Shown: piece by piece, positions 1 to 12,211 of the stretch
Position numbering within the stretch: position 1 is the stretch's first letter
Layout: every line of letters starts with the position of its first letter
Source: Mytilus edulis
Taxonomy: Eukaryota > Mollusca > Bivalvia > Mytilida > Mytilidae
Reading direction: 5' to 3'
Length of the DNA: 64,000 nt
Assembly: GCF_963676685.1 (NCBI RefSeq)
Contig: NC_092354.1
Location: forward strand, 74,971,335-75,035,334
Notes under the pieces: model-generated
The model's input: only the letters and a program-made list of their open reading frames with translations
Databases searched by the model: none
What the model was told of the DNA's origin: nothing
Program-made: the position numbers and the translations under genes

Positions 1-605
1 TGGTGACACCCTCGGGGAAATAAATCTCCTACAGCAGTAGCATCGACACAGTGGTTGTAAATAAACTCATCATAGATACCACGACTAAATTTTGTATATA
101 CGCCAGACGCGCGTTTCGTCTACAAAAGACTCATCAGTGACGCTCGAATCCAAAAAAGTTAAAAAGGCCAAACAAAGTACGAAGTTGAAGAGCATTAAGG
201 ACCAAAATTCCTAAAAGTTATGCCAAATACAGCTAAGGTAATCTATGCTTGAGGTAGAAAAGCCTTAGTTTTTTTTGTAAACAGTTCAATTTATAAATAT
301 AACCATATCAAGGATAATTCATGTCAGCACAAAAACTGCTGACTACTGGGCTGGTGATACCCTCTGGGAAATAAATCTCCACCAGCAGTGGCATCGACCC
401 ATTGGTTGTAAATAAACTCATCATAGATACCAGGACTAAATTTTGTATATACGCCAGACGCGCGTTTCGTCTACAAAAGACTCATCAGTGACGCTCGAAT
501 CCAAAAAAGTTAAAAAGGCCAAATAAAGTACGAAGTTGAAGAGCATTAAGGACCAAAATTCCTAAAAGTTATGCCAAATACAGCTAAGGTAGTCTATGCC
601 TGAGG
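1..605. repeat. Two adjacent copies of a dispersed mussel repeat (family A)
   Basis: Positions 1-255 and about 349-605 are near-identical copies offset by about 350 bp. Each holds the motifs ACGCCAGACGCGCGTTTCG, CTCATCAGTGACGCTCG and ATGCCAAATACAGCTAAGGT. The same family recurs in reverse orientation near 33968, 38865, 41525, 48586, 52140 and 56230. I know this sequence as an abundant interspersed repeat in Mytilus. No coding capacity is visible. The first copy is cut by the window edge. Confidence 0.8.
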
Positions 606-611
606 TAAACC

Positions 612-760
612 AAACTTTCACAGTTGATCTACATGTTGCTAACCTTGCTAAACTTGATAAATATGCTAAATGGTAAAACTTTGATTTTACAGTTGATATA
701 CATGATACCAAACTTGCTAAACGTGCTAAAAATGCTAAATGGTAAAACTTTGATCCGGAT
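612..760. repeat. Degenerate 70-75 bp tandem duplication
   Basis: Two imperfect copies run from about 612 and 682. Both contain CAGTTGATNTACATG, a run of short GCTAAACNTG-type words, and the ending ATGCTAAATGGTAAAACTTTG. It is a low-complexity tandem array with no coding signal. Confidence 0.6.
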
Positions 761-1834
761 AACCTTATAAATAAGTCTATTTGGTATGTGTGGTCAACAC
801 TTTTGTTTCGTCTTTGAACCCCACTTTAACGGTTTTTGTATAAGCAGCTCAACTTGCTAAACTTGCTTAATTGTAAAATTGTGTTCCCGAGGACCCAATA
901 CACAAGACAATTTGGTAGATGTGCTAAACCTTTTGGATTCGTCCTGAACTTTACTATATTGTCGCCGCCCCAGAAATTACATTAGGACTCCACGCTTTTC
1001 TATCTTTTGTCGCTGTTCTCGCAATTCTTAGAGTTAAGAATGGGGCACAGAGAGAATGCAATGAAAGAAGCATATTTTCACTTTGAAAAAAAAAAGAAAA
1101 AGATTTGTTTTAGTTATTAAAAATCAAGAACATTTATTATTGTTTTTCTCCTCAATGCTGACTAGAACAATTGGTTGTCATTTAAACCTTATCAACGTAT
1201 TGTTTTCTGGGTTATAGTATATAAATCCGCTAAATGTTAAAAAACCAGTATTATTGAAAATCCACTTATGTTTAATGCTCAAATTACAAAAAGCCCCTTT
1301 AAATTTTACCATTGAAACATACCCGATATTAATTTACATGAACATTAATAAGGTTTCAAAAAAGTCATGTGATTTTAATATCTTTCTCACCTGTGTGGCC
1401 TATTCAGAATCATATTAGTTCTTTCACAGATGAGTAGTTTCTCGACATAACAAACATTTGGATGACAATGAATTTACTAGTATTAGAGTACAAATGCAAA
1501 TCGAGGCTTTGGAATGTTTATTGTTGTTGTGTGCATTGAAATAGAGAGCGTCAACTTACAATTTTTTAAATTGCTAAATGATTTCGACTAATTTGTAATC
1601 TTCCGCATGTCATATTTCATTTGAGGCGTGGTTTTGATTGTGAGATTGGATCCTTACTAGGGCGATTGACGAAGTTCATATAGTTAATAGTTTAAAGAGA
1701 AAACAAATCACATGTCAAGGGTTCAGATCATATTAGTGATTTCCATTACAGTACAAAACAAAGTTGGCACCAATAAATGGTTAATTCAGTGAAAGAAATG
1801 TTCTACTAGCAATTGTTTTTTTGACATTTAATGC
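761..1834. other. Intergenic, nothing recognised
   Basis: AT-rich sequence with stops in all frames. I see no exon-like reading frame, RNA gene or repeat here apart from short A/T runs. Confidence 0.5.
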
Positions 1835-2802
1835 TACATGTATATATATACTGTATTACGTTTCGATTGTTTCTGATAAGCTTATAGTTCTAAATATTAC
1901 AAGTTGATAGATAAGTACTTAAAACACCCCAGAGACGTCATTCTGAAGAAAGAGTATTTGTGTTATCAATTCGTTTATTAAAAGGGATTAATTAAGTTTT
2001 TATTCTATTTTAAAAGTATTTATTAACAGTTAATAAATAGAAGTATTCAATTCTTTTTTTTTAAATATTATTCTTCATAAACTATATTGTATCTTGTTCA
2101 TATTCTACCTGACACTATGTACATACAACAATTTGATAAGAATATTTATGTACCAAATGTATCACATTATTATTTCGTGGGATCAGAAACAAAGTAGTAT
2201 CTCGGTTACGAAAGTATGAAAACATGCATACTCATTTGTATATTAAGTATTCAGTGTCAATTTCGCACATAATACAAGAAGGATTTGGATCAGAGATTTT
2301 AGATGTGGAATGTGTGTATATTTATTAACTTACACTTTTCCCTTTATTCTTCTTTGTACTCTTGTGTTCCTTTTCGTCGATTAATTCTTGACGTGACTCT
2401 CAGTTTTTGCATGTGAAGCTTTGGTTGTTGTAGATGTAGAGGTTTACTTTGAACGTATTATCTTTTCATTCATGTTTTTACAGGGATTATTTCATTTGTT
2501 TTACGCTTTATTCATAATATGATTCATCGTACTATATAGAGAAATTGTATACTAGCGGAGTTTTCCCGCTGCGTTGAATACCCATTTGGTTATCTTCGGC
2601 TGTTGTCTCCTCTTTGGTCGGGGTATTGTCTCCATTTCCATTCTCAATTTTATACTATATAATGTTTGTACTTCCTATCAACTACAGAAACTTATTTGTT
2701 GGTTTCTTTTTCAAATTTACTATCAACTACTCTCAATTATGCATGGATTATAATGTTTGACCACTGACCTCAATATCATCACACTAATCTATCATATAAA
2801 AA

Positions 2803-3090
2803 AGAGATGTGGTATGATTGCCAATGAGACATCCGTCCACAAGGGACCAAAATGACACAGAAATTGACAACTATAGGTCACCGTCGTCCTTCAAAAATGG
2901 GCAAAGCCAATACCGCATAGTCAGCTATAAAAGACCCCGAAATGACAATGTAAAACAATTCAAACAAGAAAACTAACGGCCTTATTTATATAAATAAATG
3001 AATGAAAAACAAATATGGAACACATACACAAACGACAACTACTGAATTACAGGCTACTGACTTGGGACAGGCACATACATGTCTGTTTGC
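2803..3090 (+). repeat. Dispersed mussel repeat (family E), copy in first duplicate
   Basis: Begins GATGTGGTATGATTGCCAAT and continues through GACATCCGTCCACAAGGGAC, TCACCGTCG and AGTCAGCTATAAAAGACCCC. It is a widespread Mytilus interspersed repeat with no protein-coding potential. Related copies lie at 33536, 42838 (reverse), 46606 and 62342. Confidence 0.75.
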
Positions 3091-4193
3091 ATTGCTCACC
3101 AAATTTTGTCAATATACATGTAAATGAACTATAAGCAGGTATAACCTTCTATTTTCTTCGGGAAATGCCTGTACCAAGACAGGAGTATGGTGGTTGTTTC
3201 CATATATTACGTTGGTTGATAAAGTCCTACATGTATATATACTGTATTACGTTTCGATTGTTTCTGATAAGCTTATAGTTCTAAATATTACAAGTTGATA
3301 GATAAGTACTTAAAACACCCCAGAGACGTCATTCTGAAGAAAGAGTATTTGTGTTATCAATTCGTTTATTAAAAGGGATTAATTAAGTTTTTATTCTATT
3401 TTAAAAGTATTTATTAACAGTTAATAAATAGAAGTATTCAATTCTTTTTTTTTAAATATTATTCTTCATAAACTATATTGTATCTTGTTCATATTCTACC
3501 TGACACTATGTACATACAACAATTTGATAAGAATATTTATGTACCAAATGTATCACATTATTATTTCGTGGGATCAGAAACAAAGTAGTATCTCGGTTAC
3601 GAAAGTATGAAAACATGCATACTCATTTGTATATTAAGTATTCAGTGTCAATTTCGCACATAATACAAGAAGGATTTGGATCAGAGATTTTAGATGTGGA
3701 ATGTGTGTATATTTATTAACTTACACTTTTCCCTTTATTCTTCTTTGTACTCTTGTGTTCCTTTTCGTCGATTAATTCTTGACGTGACTCTCAGTTTTTG
3801 CATGTGAAGCTTTGGTTGTTGTAGATGTAGAGGTTTACTTTGAACGTATTATCTTTTCATTCATGTTTTTACAGGGATTATTTCATTTGTTTTACGCTTT
3901 ATTCATAATATGATTCATCGTACTATATAGAGAAATTGTATACTAGCGGAGTTTTCCCGCTGCGTTGAATACCCATTTGGTTATCTTCGGCTGTTGTCTC
4001 CTCTTTGGTCGGGGTATTGTCTCCATTTCCATTCTCAATTTTATACTATATAATGTTTGTACTTCCTATCAACTACAGAAACTTATTTGTTGGTTTCTTT
4101 TTCAAATTTACTATCAACTACTCTCAATTATGCATGGATTATAATGTTTGACCACTGACCTCAATATCATCACACTAATCTATCATATAAAAA

Positions 4194-4482
4194 AGAGATG
4201 TGGTATGATTGCCAATGAGACATCCGTCCACAAGGGACCAAAATGACACAGAAATTGACAACTATAGGTCACCGTCGTCCTTCAAAAATGGGCAAAGCCA
4301 ATACCGCATAGTCAGCTATAAAAGACCCCGAAATGACAATGTAAAACAATTCAAACAAGAAAACTAACGGCCTTATTTATATAAATAAATGAACGAAAAA
4401 CAAATATGGAACACATAAACAAACGACAACCACTGAATTACAGGCTACTGACTTGGGACAGGCACATACATGTCTGTTTGCA
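4194..4482 (+). repeat. Dispersed mussel repeat (family E), copy in second duplicate
   Basis: Paralogue of the 2803 copy, produced by the 1.4 kb tandem duplication and differing from it at only a few bases. Confidence 0.75.
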
Positions 4483-4949
4483 TTGCTCACCAAATTTTGT
4501 CAATATACATGTAAATGAACTATAAACACATGATATACAAGTGAAAGGGTCAGCTAACTATAAAACCAGGTATAACCTTCTATTTCTTCGGGAAATGCCT
4601 GTACCAAGACAGGAGTATGGTGGTTGTTTCCATATATTACGTTGGTTGATAAAGTCCTAACGTTTGATTTTGAGAGTTTTAAAGGACTGCCTTTTTAAAA
4701 AAAAAATATTTTGATATAATAATGCTCCTCCTCTTTTTTCCTCTCTCTCTCATTCAAACCTCCCAAAGCACACAATTTTGTGGGGGCAAATCTACACTAG
4801 AATATTTCTGTTCCTTAAATTTCGATGGAAGGTTTCCTAATTTTTTCTTTATAGTATAAACTGAATTTTAATGTGCGTATTGTTATGCGTTTACTTTTCT
4901 ACATTGGCTAGAGGTATAGGGGGAGGGTTGGGATCTCAAAAACATGTTT

Positions 4950-5245
4950 AACCCCGCCGCATTTTTGCTCCTGTCCCAAGTCAGGAGCCTCTGGTTTTTG
5001 TTAGTCTTGTATTATTTTAAATTTAGTTTCTTGTGTACAATTTGGAAATTAGTATGGCGTTCATTATCACTGAACTAGTATATATTTGTTTAGGGGCCAG
5101 CTGAAGGACGCCTCCGGGTGCGGGAATTTCTCGCTACATTGAAGACCTGTTGGTGACCTTCTGCTGTTGTTTTTTTCTATGGTCAGGTTGTTGTCTCTTT
5201 GGCACATTCCCCATTTCCATTCTCATTTTTATGTTCCCATTCTTT
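4950..5245 (-). repeat. Dispersed mussel repeat (family D)
   Basis: Contains CCCAAGTCAGGAGCCTCTGG, GGCGTTCATTATCACTGAAC, GGGGCCAGCTGAAGGACGCC and CATTCCCCATTTCCATTCTC. Related copies lie at 39615 (opposite strand), 47275 and 58590. It is a recurrent Mytilus interspersed repeat. The small open frames through it are incidental. Confidence 0.7.
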
Positions 5246-5810
5246 GTACTGTATTATATTTGTTAATACAACTAATGTACCTTTAATTTGTGTTATTTCG
5301 TGTTTGACATATCTATTATACACCAAATGTAATAATAAAATAATTGTTAATAATCAAACGCCCCTATTTTTTCTTTCTTGAATCGTACCAAGCTGTGTCT
5401 AGCAGGCCTCTAATTGTAACGGAGTATTCACTTCATATGTATACTTTCAGATCTTTATCATTTTAACACTAAACCTAATGCACTCGATTTGAATTGATAA
5501 AAAAGTATCGCACCTCATTAAATTTTATTACGATCGAAATGTCAAATATTTCAAAATTTGATACGTTAAATCAATCATATTTTAACTCTATCTTCAGTTA
5601 AAAACTCGTCCTTTGTAAATTAAAGTCGTTTAAATTCTTGCGTCAAATGTAGTGCATTCGGCTTTGCATAAAAAGTAAGATCACAAAAATATTGAACTTC
5701 GAGGAAAATTCAAAACGGGAAGTCTCTAATAAAATGACAAAATCCAATGATAAAACACATCAAACGAATGGATGTGGCAGTTATATTTTGTTTGTAATAG
5801 TTTTGAACTT
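5246..5810. other. Intergenic, nothing recognised
   Basis: AT-rich sequence with no repeat, gene or RNA signal that I can support. Confidence 0.45.
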
Positions 5811-6449
5811 CATCAGTGGTGAATTCATTACCGAAATATGTATCTAATCATGATCAATGCAGACATCAGTGGTGAATGCATTACCGAAATATGTATCTAA
5901 TCATGATCAATGCAGACATCAGTGGTGAATTTATTACCGAAATATGTATCTAATCATGATCAATGCAGACATCAGTGGTGAATTCATTACCGAAATATGT
6001 ATCTAATCATGATCAATGCAGACATTAGTGGTGAATTCATTACCGAAATATGTATCTAATCATGATCAATGCAGACATCAGTGGTGAATTCATTACCGAA
6101 ATATGTATCTAATCATGATCAATGCAGACATTAGTGGTGAATTCATTACCGAAATATGTATCTAATCATGATCAATGCAGACATCAGTGGTGAATGCATT
6201 ACCGAAATATGTATCTAATCATGATCAATGCAGACATCAGTGGTGAATTTATTACCGAAATATGTATCTAATCATGATCAATGCAGACATCAGTGGTGAA
6301 TTTATTACCGAAATATGTATCTAATCATGATCAATGCAGACATCAGTGGTGAATTCATTACCGAAATATGTATCTAATCATGATCAATGCAGACATCAGT
6401 GGTGAATTCATTACCGAAATATGTATCTAATCATGATCAATGCAGACAT
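5811..6449. repeat. Minisatellite, 12 copies of a 53 bp unit
   Basis: GAATTCATTACCGAAATATG and its variants recur at 5821, 5874, 5927, 5980 and onward to 6404, always 53 bp apart. Units differ mainly at GAATTC/GAATGC/GAATTT and at CATCAG/CATTAG. Each unit also holds ATCATGATCAATGCAGACAT. Stops occur in the frames, so it is non-coding. Confidence 0.95.
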
Positions 6450-6762
6450 TTGTTTTATTCGTTTGTGAGATTCATGTTGTTTAGTCTTTAGTTTTCTACG
6501 TAGTGTTGTTTGTATTTAGTCTGGTTTCTCTTTAGATGCCATGACTTTGTCTGTTTTCGACTTTATATAAGTTTGAATGCTCGTTCGACATATTCGGCCT
6601 CCCTTGCTTGGCATTTTTTTTTTCAAGACACGTATATTTGCAAACAATTCAAGCATTATTTTTTTTACACAAATCGTATTGCTTATTTCGCAGAAGCTTT
6701 TCTTTTTGTTTTCTAAACATTTGTATCAATCATATCACCCCATATATTTACGGATATTATTA

Positions 6763-6902
6763 GTTACATAGTGTGCTAGTGACCTAATACGGTATATATG
6801 GGGTCAGTAAATTCCATATGGGGTGAGAGCGAAGCTCGAATCCCCATATGGAATTTACTGACCCCATATATACCGTATTACGTCACTAGCATACTATGTA
6901 AC
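6763..6902. repeat. 140 bp near-perfect hairpin (MITE-like)
   Basis: Two 61 bp arms (6763-6823 and 6842-6902) are inverted with about two mismatches and surround an 18 bp loop. Arm ends read GTTACATAG...CTATGTAAC. Near-complete pairing fits a miniature foldback transposon, and a transcript could form a long hairpin RNA. No clear target duplication is visible. Confidence 0.85.
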
Positions 6903-7073
6903 GAATTTATCTTACCGACTATCTTAACGTGTAAAATTTAGACTAGTGACCTATCAAAATGAGCAAGTCTTCAATATTAAATGTGTTTTTTTTAAATTTA
7001 TTTCACTTTATCATCACTTTCTTCGTCTGTTGACACCTTTATGATTTTTTCTCAGTACTGTTTTGTTTTTCTA

Positions 7074-7200
7074 AAGGGACGTAACACCACTACTAACCGT
7101 GTATGAAATAAGCCCCGCCTCCTTATTACCTTATATGGAAAATAAAGGGACGTAACTCCACTACTAACCGTGTATGGAATAAGCCCCGCCTCCCAACTAA
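7074..7200 (+). repeat. 70 bp direct repeat, two copies
   Basis: AAAGGGACGTAAC, CACTACTAACCGTGTATG and ATAAGCCCCGCCTCC occur from 7074 and again from 7144. It lies between the hairpin element and the large foldback structure. Function unknown. Confidence 0.75.
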
Positions 7201-7334
7201 CCTAATATTGAATATACACGGTTTCCACGAGGACGCTTTTAACCAATCATATTCCTAGAAATGTATAGGAGGTAAGATAATTATTCTTATCTACGAACCT
7301 GTCAGTCAGATATTTTTTATGTTTGTGTGTACTA

Positions 7335-7342
7335 GTAATGTA
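7335..7342. other. Left 8 bp target-site duplication of the foldback element
   Basis: GTAATGTA directly precedes the left terminus GGCTATTGG. An identical octamer follows the right terminus at 19324. An exact 8 bp duplication at the precise ends of the inverted repeat is expected from transposition; hAT and P-type elements make 8 bp duplications. Confidence 0.7.
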
Positions 7343-10300
7343 GGCTATTGGTACTTTACGGAACGGAACGGAACGGAACGGAACGGAAAAGAATTTCATT
7401 TAAGGTATCCAAAGGGGGCATATATCAAAATTTCGAAAAATCTTTAAAACAAAACAAACTTTAAAATTTCTGTGTTTTACGGTTTTCCATATACAAATAA
7501 CACAAATGTATACTAAATCTCATCTTCACAGGTGAAATGTGTAATAATGTATAACATCGGGAAATACTCTGTAGATGAATATGTCGGATTGTCCTGATAA
7601 ATTATCATGAAATTAACGCATTTGCAAGTCATGCATTATGATATCTAGACTGACCTCACGTCGTCCTTGATTAGAGACAGTGATCAAGTTGAATCTGATT
7701 TAAACTTATTAATTTATTTTTCCGTTCCGTTCCGTTCCGCAAAGTACCAATTGCTCTGAGGAATTGGTATTTAACGGAAAAAACGGAAACAGACATCTTT
7801 AATGTAATTAAAGCTGTATGATAACAAAAATTGTCTGACACCTCTTTTTGCATGAGTGGTATGTGTTTTAGATAGCATTTTCGACTTGATCAATAATAAA
7901 AAATTTAACACAAAGGCAGGTTACACAAAAAGTCTTTCTCCTTCCATCGGTAATTATATTTTAAAAAAGAGGCCTTCAACAGCCCGTTCCGACGATGATT
8001 AGAGACAGTGATCAAGTTGAATCTTTATTAAATCTTTTAATTTATTTTTCCGTTCCGTTCCGTTCCGCAAAGTACCAATTGCTCTGAGGAATTGGTATTT
8101 AACGGAAAAAACGGAAACAGACATCTTTAATGTAATAAAAGCAGTATGATAACAAAAATTGTCTGACACTCTTTTTGCATGAGTGGTATGTGTTTTAGAT
8201 AGCATTTTCGACTTGATCAATAATAAAAAATTTAACACAGAGGCAGGTTACACAAAAAGTCTTTCTCCTTCCATCGGTAATTATATTTTAAAAAAGAGGC
8301 CTTCAACAGCCCGTTCCGACGATGATTAGAGACAGTGATCAAGTTGAATCTGATTTAAACTTTTTAATTTATTTTTCCGTTCCGTTCCGTTCCGCAAAGT
8401 ACCAATTGCTCTGAGGAATTGGTATTTAACGGAAAAAACGGAAACAGACATCTTTAATGTAATTAAAGCAGTATGATAACAAAAATTGTCTGACACCTCT
8501 TTTTGCATGAGTGGTATGTGTTTTAGATAGCATTTTCGACTTGATCAATAATAAAAAATTTAACACAAAGGCAGGTTACACAAAAAGTCTTTCTCCTTCC
8601 ATCGGTAATTATATTTTAAAAAAGAGGCCTTCAACAGCCCGTTCCGACGATGATTAGAGACAGTGATCAAGTTGAATCTGATTTAAACTTTTTAATTTAT
8701 TTTTCCGTTCCGTTCCGTTCCGCAAAGTACCAATTGCTCTGAGGAATTGGTATTTAACGGAAAAAACGGAAACAGACATCTTTAATGTAATTAAAGCAGT
8801 ATGATAACAAAAATTGTCTAACACCTCTTTTTGCATGAGTGGTATGTGTTTTAGATAGCATTTTCGACTTGATCAATAATACAAAATTTAACACAGAGGC
8901 AGGTTACACAAAAAGTCTTTCTCCTTCCATCGGTAATTATATTTTAAAAAAGAGGCCTTCAACAGCCCGTTCCGACAATGATTAGAGACAGTGATCAAGT
9001 TGAATCTGATTTAAACTTTTTAATTTATTTTTCCGTTCCGTTCCGTTCCGCAAAGTACCAATTGCTCTGAGGAATTGGTATTTAACGGAAAAAACGGAAA
9101 CAGACATCTTTAATTTATAAAAAGCAGTATGATAACAAAAATTGTCTGACACTCTTTTTGCATGAGTGGTATGTGTTTTAGATAGCATTTTCGACTTGAT
9201 CAATAATAAAAAATTTAACACAGAGGCAGGTTACACAAAAAGTCTTTCTCCTTCCATCGGTAATTATATTTTAAAAAAGAGGCCTTCAACAGCCCGTTCC
9301 GACGATGATTAGAGACAGTGATCAAGTTGAATCTGATTTAAACTTTTTAATTTATTTTTCCGTTCCGTTCCGTTCCGCAAAGTACCAATTGCTCTGAGGA
9401 ATTGGTATTTAACGGAAAAAACGGAAACAGACATCTTTAATGTAATTAAAGCAGTATGATAAAAAAAAATGTCTGACACCTCTTTTTGCATGAGTGGTAT
9501 GTGTTTTAGATAGCATTTTCGACTTGATCAATAATACAAAATTTAACACAAAGGCAGGTTACACAAAAAGTCTTTCTCCTTCCATCGGTAATCATATTTT
9601 AAAAAAGAGGCCTTCAACAGCCCGTTCCGACGATGATTAGAGACAGTGATCAAGTTGAATCTGATTTAAACTTTTAAATTTATTTTTCCGTTCCGTTCCG
9701 TTCCGCAAAGTACCAATTGCTCTGAGGAATTGGTATTTAACGGAAAAAACGGAAACAGACATCTTTAATGTAATTAAAGCTGTATGATAACAAAAATTGT
9801 CTGACACCTCTTTTTGCATGAGTGGTATGTGTTTTAGATAGCATTTTCGACTTGATCAATAATAAAAAATTTAACACAAAGGCAGGTTACACAAAAAGTC
9901 TTTCGCCTTCCATCGGTAATTATATTTTAAAAAAGAGGCCTTCAACAGCCCGTTCCGACGATGATTAGAGACAGTGATCAAGTTGAATCTTTATTAAATC
10001 TTTTAATTTATTTTTCCGTTCCGTTCCGTTCCGCAAAGTACCAATTGCTCTGAGGAATTGGTATTTAACGGAAAAAACGGAAACAGACATCTTTAATGTA
10101 ATAAAAGCAGTATGATAACAAAAATTGTCTGACACTCTTTTTGCATGAGTGGTATGTGTTTTAGATAGCATTTTCGACTTGATCAATAATAAAAAATTTA
10201 ACACAGAGGCAGGTTACACAAAAAGTCTTTCTCCTTCCATCGGTAATTATATTTTAAAAAAGAGGCCTTCAACAGCCCGTTCCGACGATGATTAGAGACA

Positions 10301-12211
10301 GTGATCAAGTTGAATCTGATTTAAACTTTTTAATTTATTTTTCCGTTCCGTTCCGTTCCGCAAAGTACCAATTGCTCTGAGGAATTGGTATTTAACGGAA
10401 AAAACGGAAACAGACATCTTTAATGTAATTAAAGCAGTATGATAACAAAAATTGTCTGACACCTCTTTTTGCATGAGTGGTATGTGTTTTAGATAGCATT
10501 TTCGACTTGATCAATAATACAAAATTTAACACAAAGGCAGGTTACACAAAAAGTCTTTCTCCTTCCATCGGTAATTATATTTTAAAAAAGAGGCCTTCAA
10601 CAGCCCGTTCCGACGATGATTAGAGACAGTGATCAAGTTGAATCTGATTTAAACTTTTTAATTTATTTTTCCGTTCCGTTCCGTTCCGCAAAGTACCAAT
10701 TGCTCTGAGGAATTGGTATTTAACGGAAAAAACGGAAACAGACATCTTTAATGTAATTAAAGCAGTATGATAACAAAAATTGTCTAACACCTCTTTTTGC
10801 ATGAGTGGTATGTGTTTTAGATAGCATTTTCGACTTGATCAATAATACAAAATTTAACACAGAGGCAGGTTACACAAAAAGTCTTTCTCCTTCCATCGGT
10901 AATTATATTTTAAAAAAGAGGCCTTCAACAGCCCGTTCCGACGATGATTAGAGACAGTGATCAAGTTGAATCTGATTTAAACTTTTTAATTTATTTTTCC
11001 GTTCCGTTCCGTTCCGCAAAGTACCAATTGCTCTGAGGAATTGGTATTTAACGGAAAAAACGGAAACAGACATCTTTAATGTAATAAAAGCAGTATGATA
11101 ACAAAAATTGTCTGACACTCTTTTTGCATGAGTGGTATGTGTTTTAGATAGCATTTTCGACTTGATCAATAATAAAAAATTTAACACAGAGGCAGGTTAC
11201 ACAAAAAGTCTTTCTCCTTCCATCGGTAATTATATTTTAAAAAAGAGGCCTTCAACAGCCCGTTCCGACGATGATTAGAGACAGTGATCAAGTTGAATCT
11301 GATTTAAACTTTTTAATTTATTTTTCCGTTCCGTTCCGTTCCGCAAAGTACCAATTGCTCTGAGGAATTGGTATTTAACGGAAAAAACGGAAACAGACAT
11401 CTTTAATGTAATTAAAGCAGTATGATAAAAAAAAATGTCTGACACCTCTTTTTGCATGAGTGGTATGTGTTTTAGATAGCATTTTCGACTTGATCAATAA
11501 TACAAAATTTAACACAAAGGCAGGTTACACAAAAAGTCTTTCTCCTTCCATCGGTAATCATATTTTAAAAAAGAGGCCTTCAACAGCCCGTTCCGACGAT
11601 GATTAGAGACAGTGATCAAGTTGAATCTGATTTAAACTTTTAAATTTATTTTTCCGTTCCGTTCCGTTCCGCAAAGTACCAATTGCTCTGAGGAATTGGT
11701 ATTTAACGGAAAAAACGGAAACAGACATCTTAAATGTAATTAAAGCAGTATGATAACAAAAATTGTCTGACACTCTTTTTGCATGAGTGGTATGTGTTTT
11801 AGATAGCATTTTCGACTTGATCAATAATAAAAAAATTAACACAAAGGCAGGTTACACAAAAAGTCTTTCTCCTTCCATCGGTAATCATATTTTAAAAAAG
11901 AGGCATTCAACAGCCCGTTCCGACGATGATTAGAGACAGTGATCAAGTTGAATCTGATTTAAACTTTTAAATTTATTTTACCGTTCCGTTCCGTTCCGCA
12001 AAGTACCAATTGCTCTGAGGAATTGGTATTTAACGGAATCAACGGAAACAGACATCTATAATGTAATAAAAGCAGTATGATAAAAACAAGTCAGACCCTT
12101 CTTTTTTGAATGAGTGGTAAGTGTTTTAGATAGCATTTCGACTGGATCAATATTTAAATAAACAGCTGCGCCATGAGCGCATGATACGCCCGTCGTCTTG
12201 TGAAAAAACAT
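7343..12211 (+). repeat. Left inverted arm of the foldback element
   Basis: The outer 330 bp (7343-7670) begins with (GGAAC)n and matches the reverse complement of 19010-19323 almost base for base, with one fewer GGAAC unit on the right and scattered substitutions. The arm then carries about 14 satellite units, to about 12150, and the first 60 bp of an older insertion, ending at CGTCTTGTGAAAAAACAT. Identity with the right arm is lost at 12212. Confidence 0.9.
7671..12150 (-). repeat. 328 bp satellite array with a 6-unit higher-order repeat
   Basis: About 14 units start near 7671, 7999, 8326, 8654, 8982, 9309, 9637, 9965, 10292, 10620, 10948, 11275, 11603 and 11931. Diagnostic variants recur every 1,966 bp (7999/9965, 8326/10292, 8654/10620, 8982/10948, 9309/11275), so units 2-7 and 8-13 are two copies of one six-unit block. 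Each unit has (CCGTT)n, the stem ACCAATT...AATTGGT, and AACGGAAAAAACGG. A 60-79 codon open frame on the minus strand recurs in every unit but looks incidental. Confidence 0.93.

Larger units (their letters stand above)
1835..4659. repeat. Recent 1.4 kb tandem duplication
   Basis: Copy 1 is about 1835-3225 and copy 2 about 3226-4659, with a constant offset of 1391 bp over the aligned part. The copies differ by only a few substitutions (for example near 3000 versus 4391), a TA-dinucleotide difference at the start, and one indel of about 41 bp. In copy 1 that segment is missing between two short ACTATAAA-like direct repeats, as expected for a repeat-mediated deletion. Each copy carries one family E repeat. 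No gene is visible. Collapse or false duplication of haplotypes is an alternative explanation. Confidence 0.9.

Noticed and set aside
5811..6449. CRISPR-like array
   Set aside because: The 53 bp units are contiguous with no unique spacers, and the genome is eukaryotic. It is a minisatellite.
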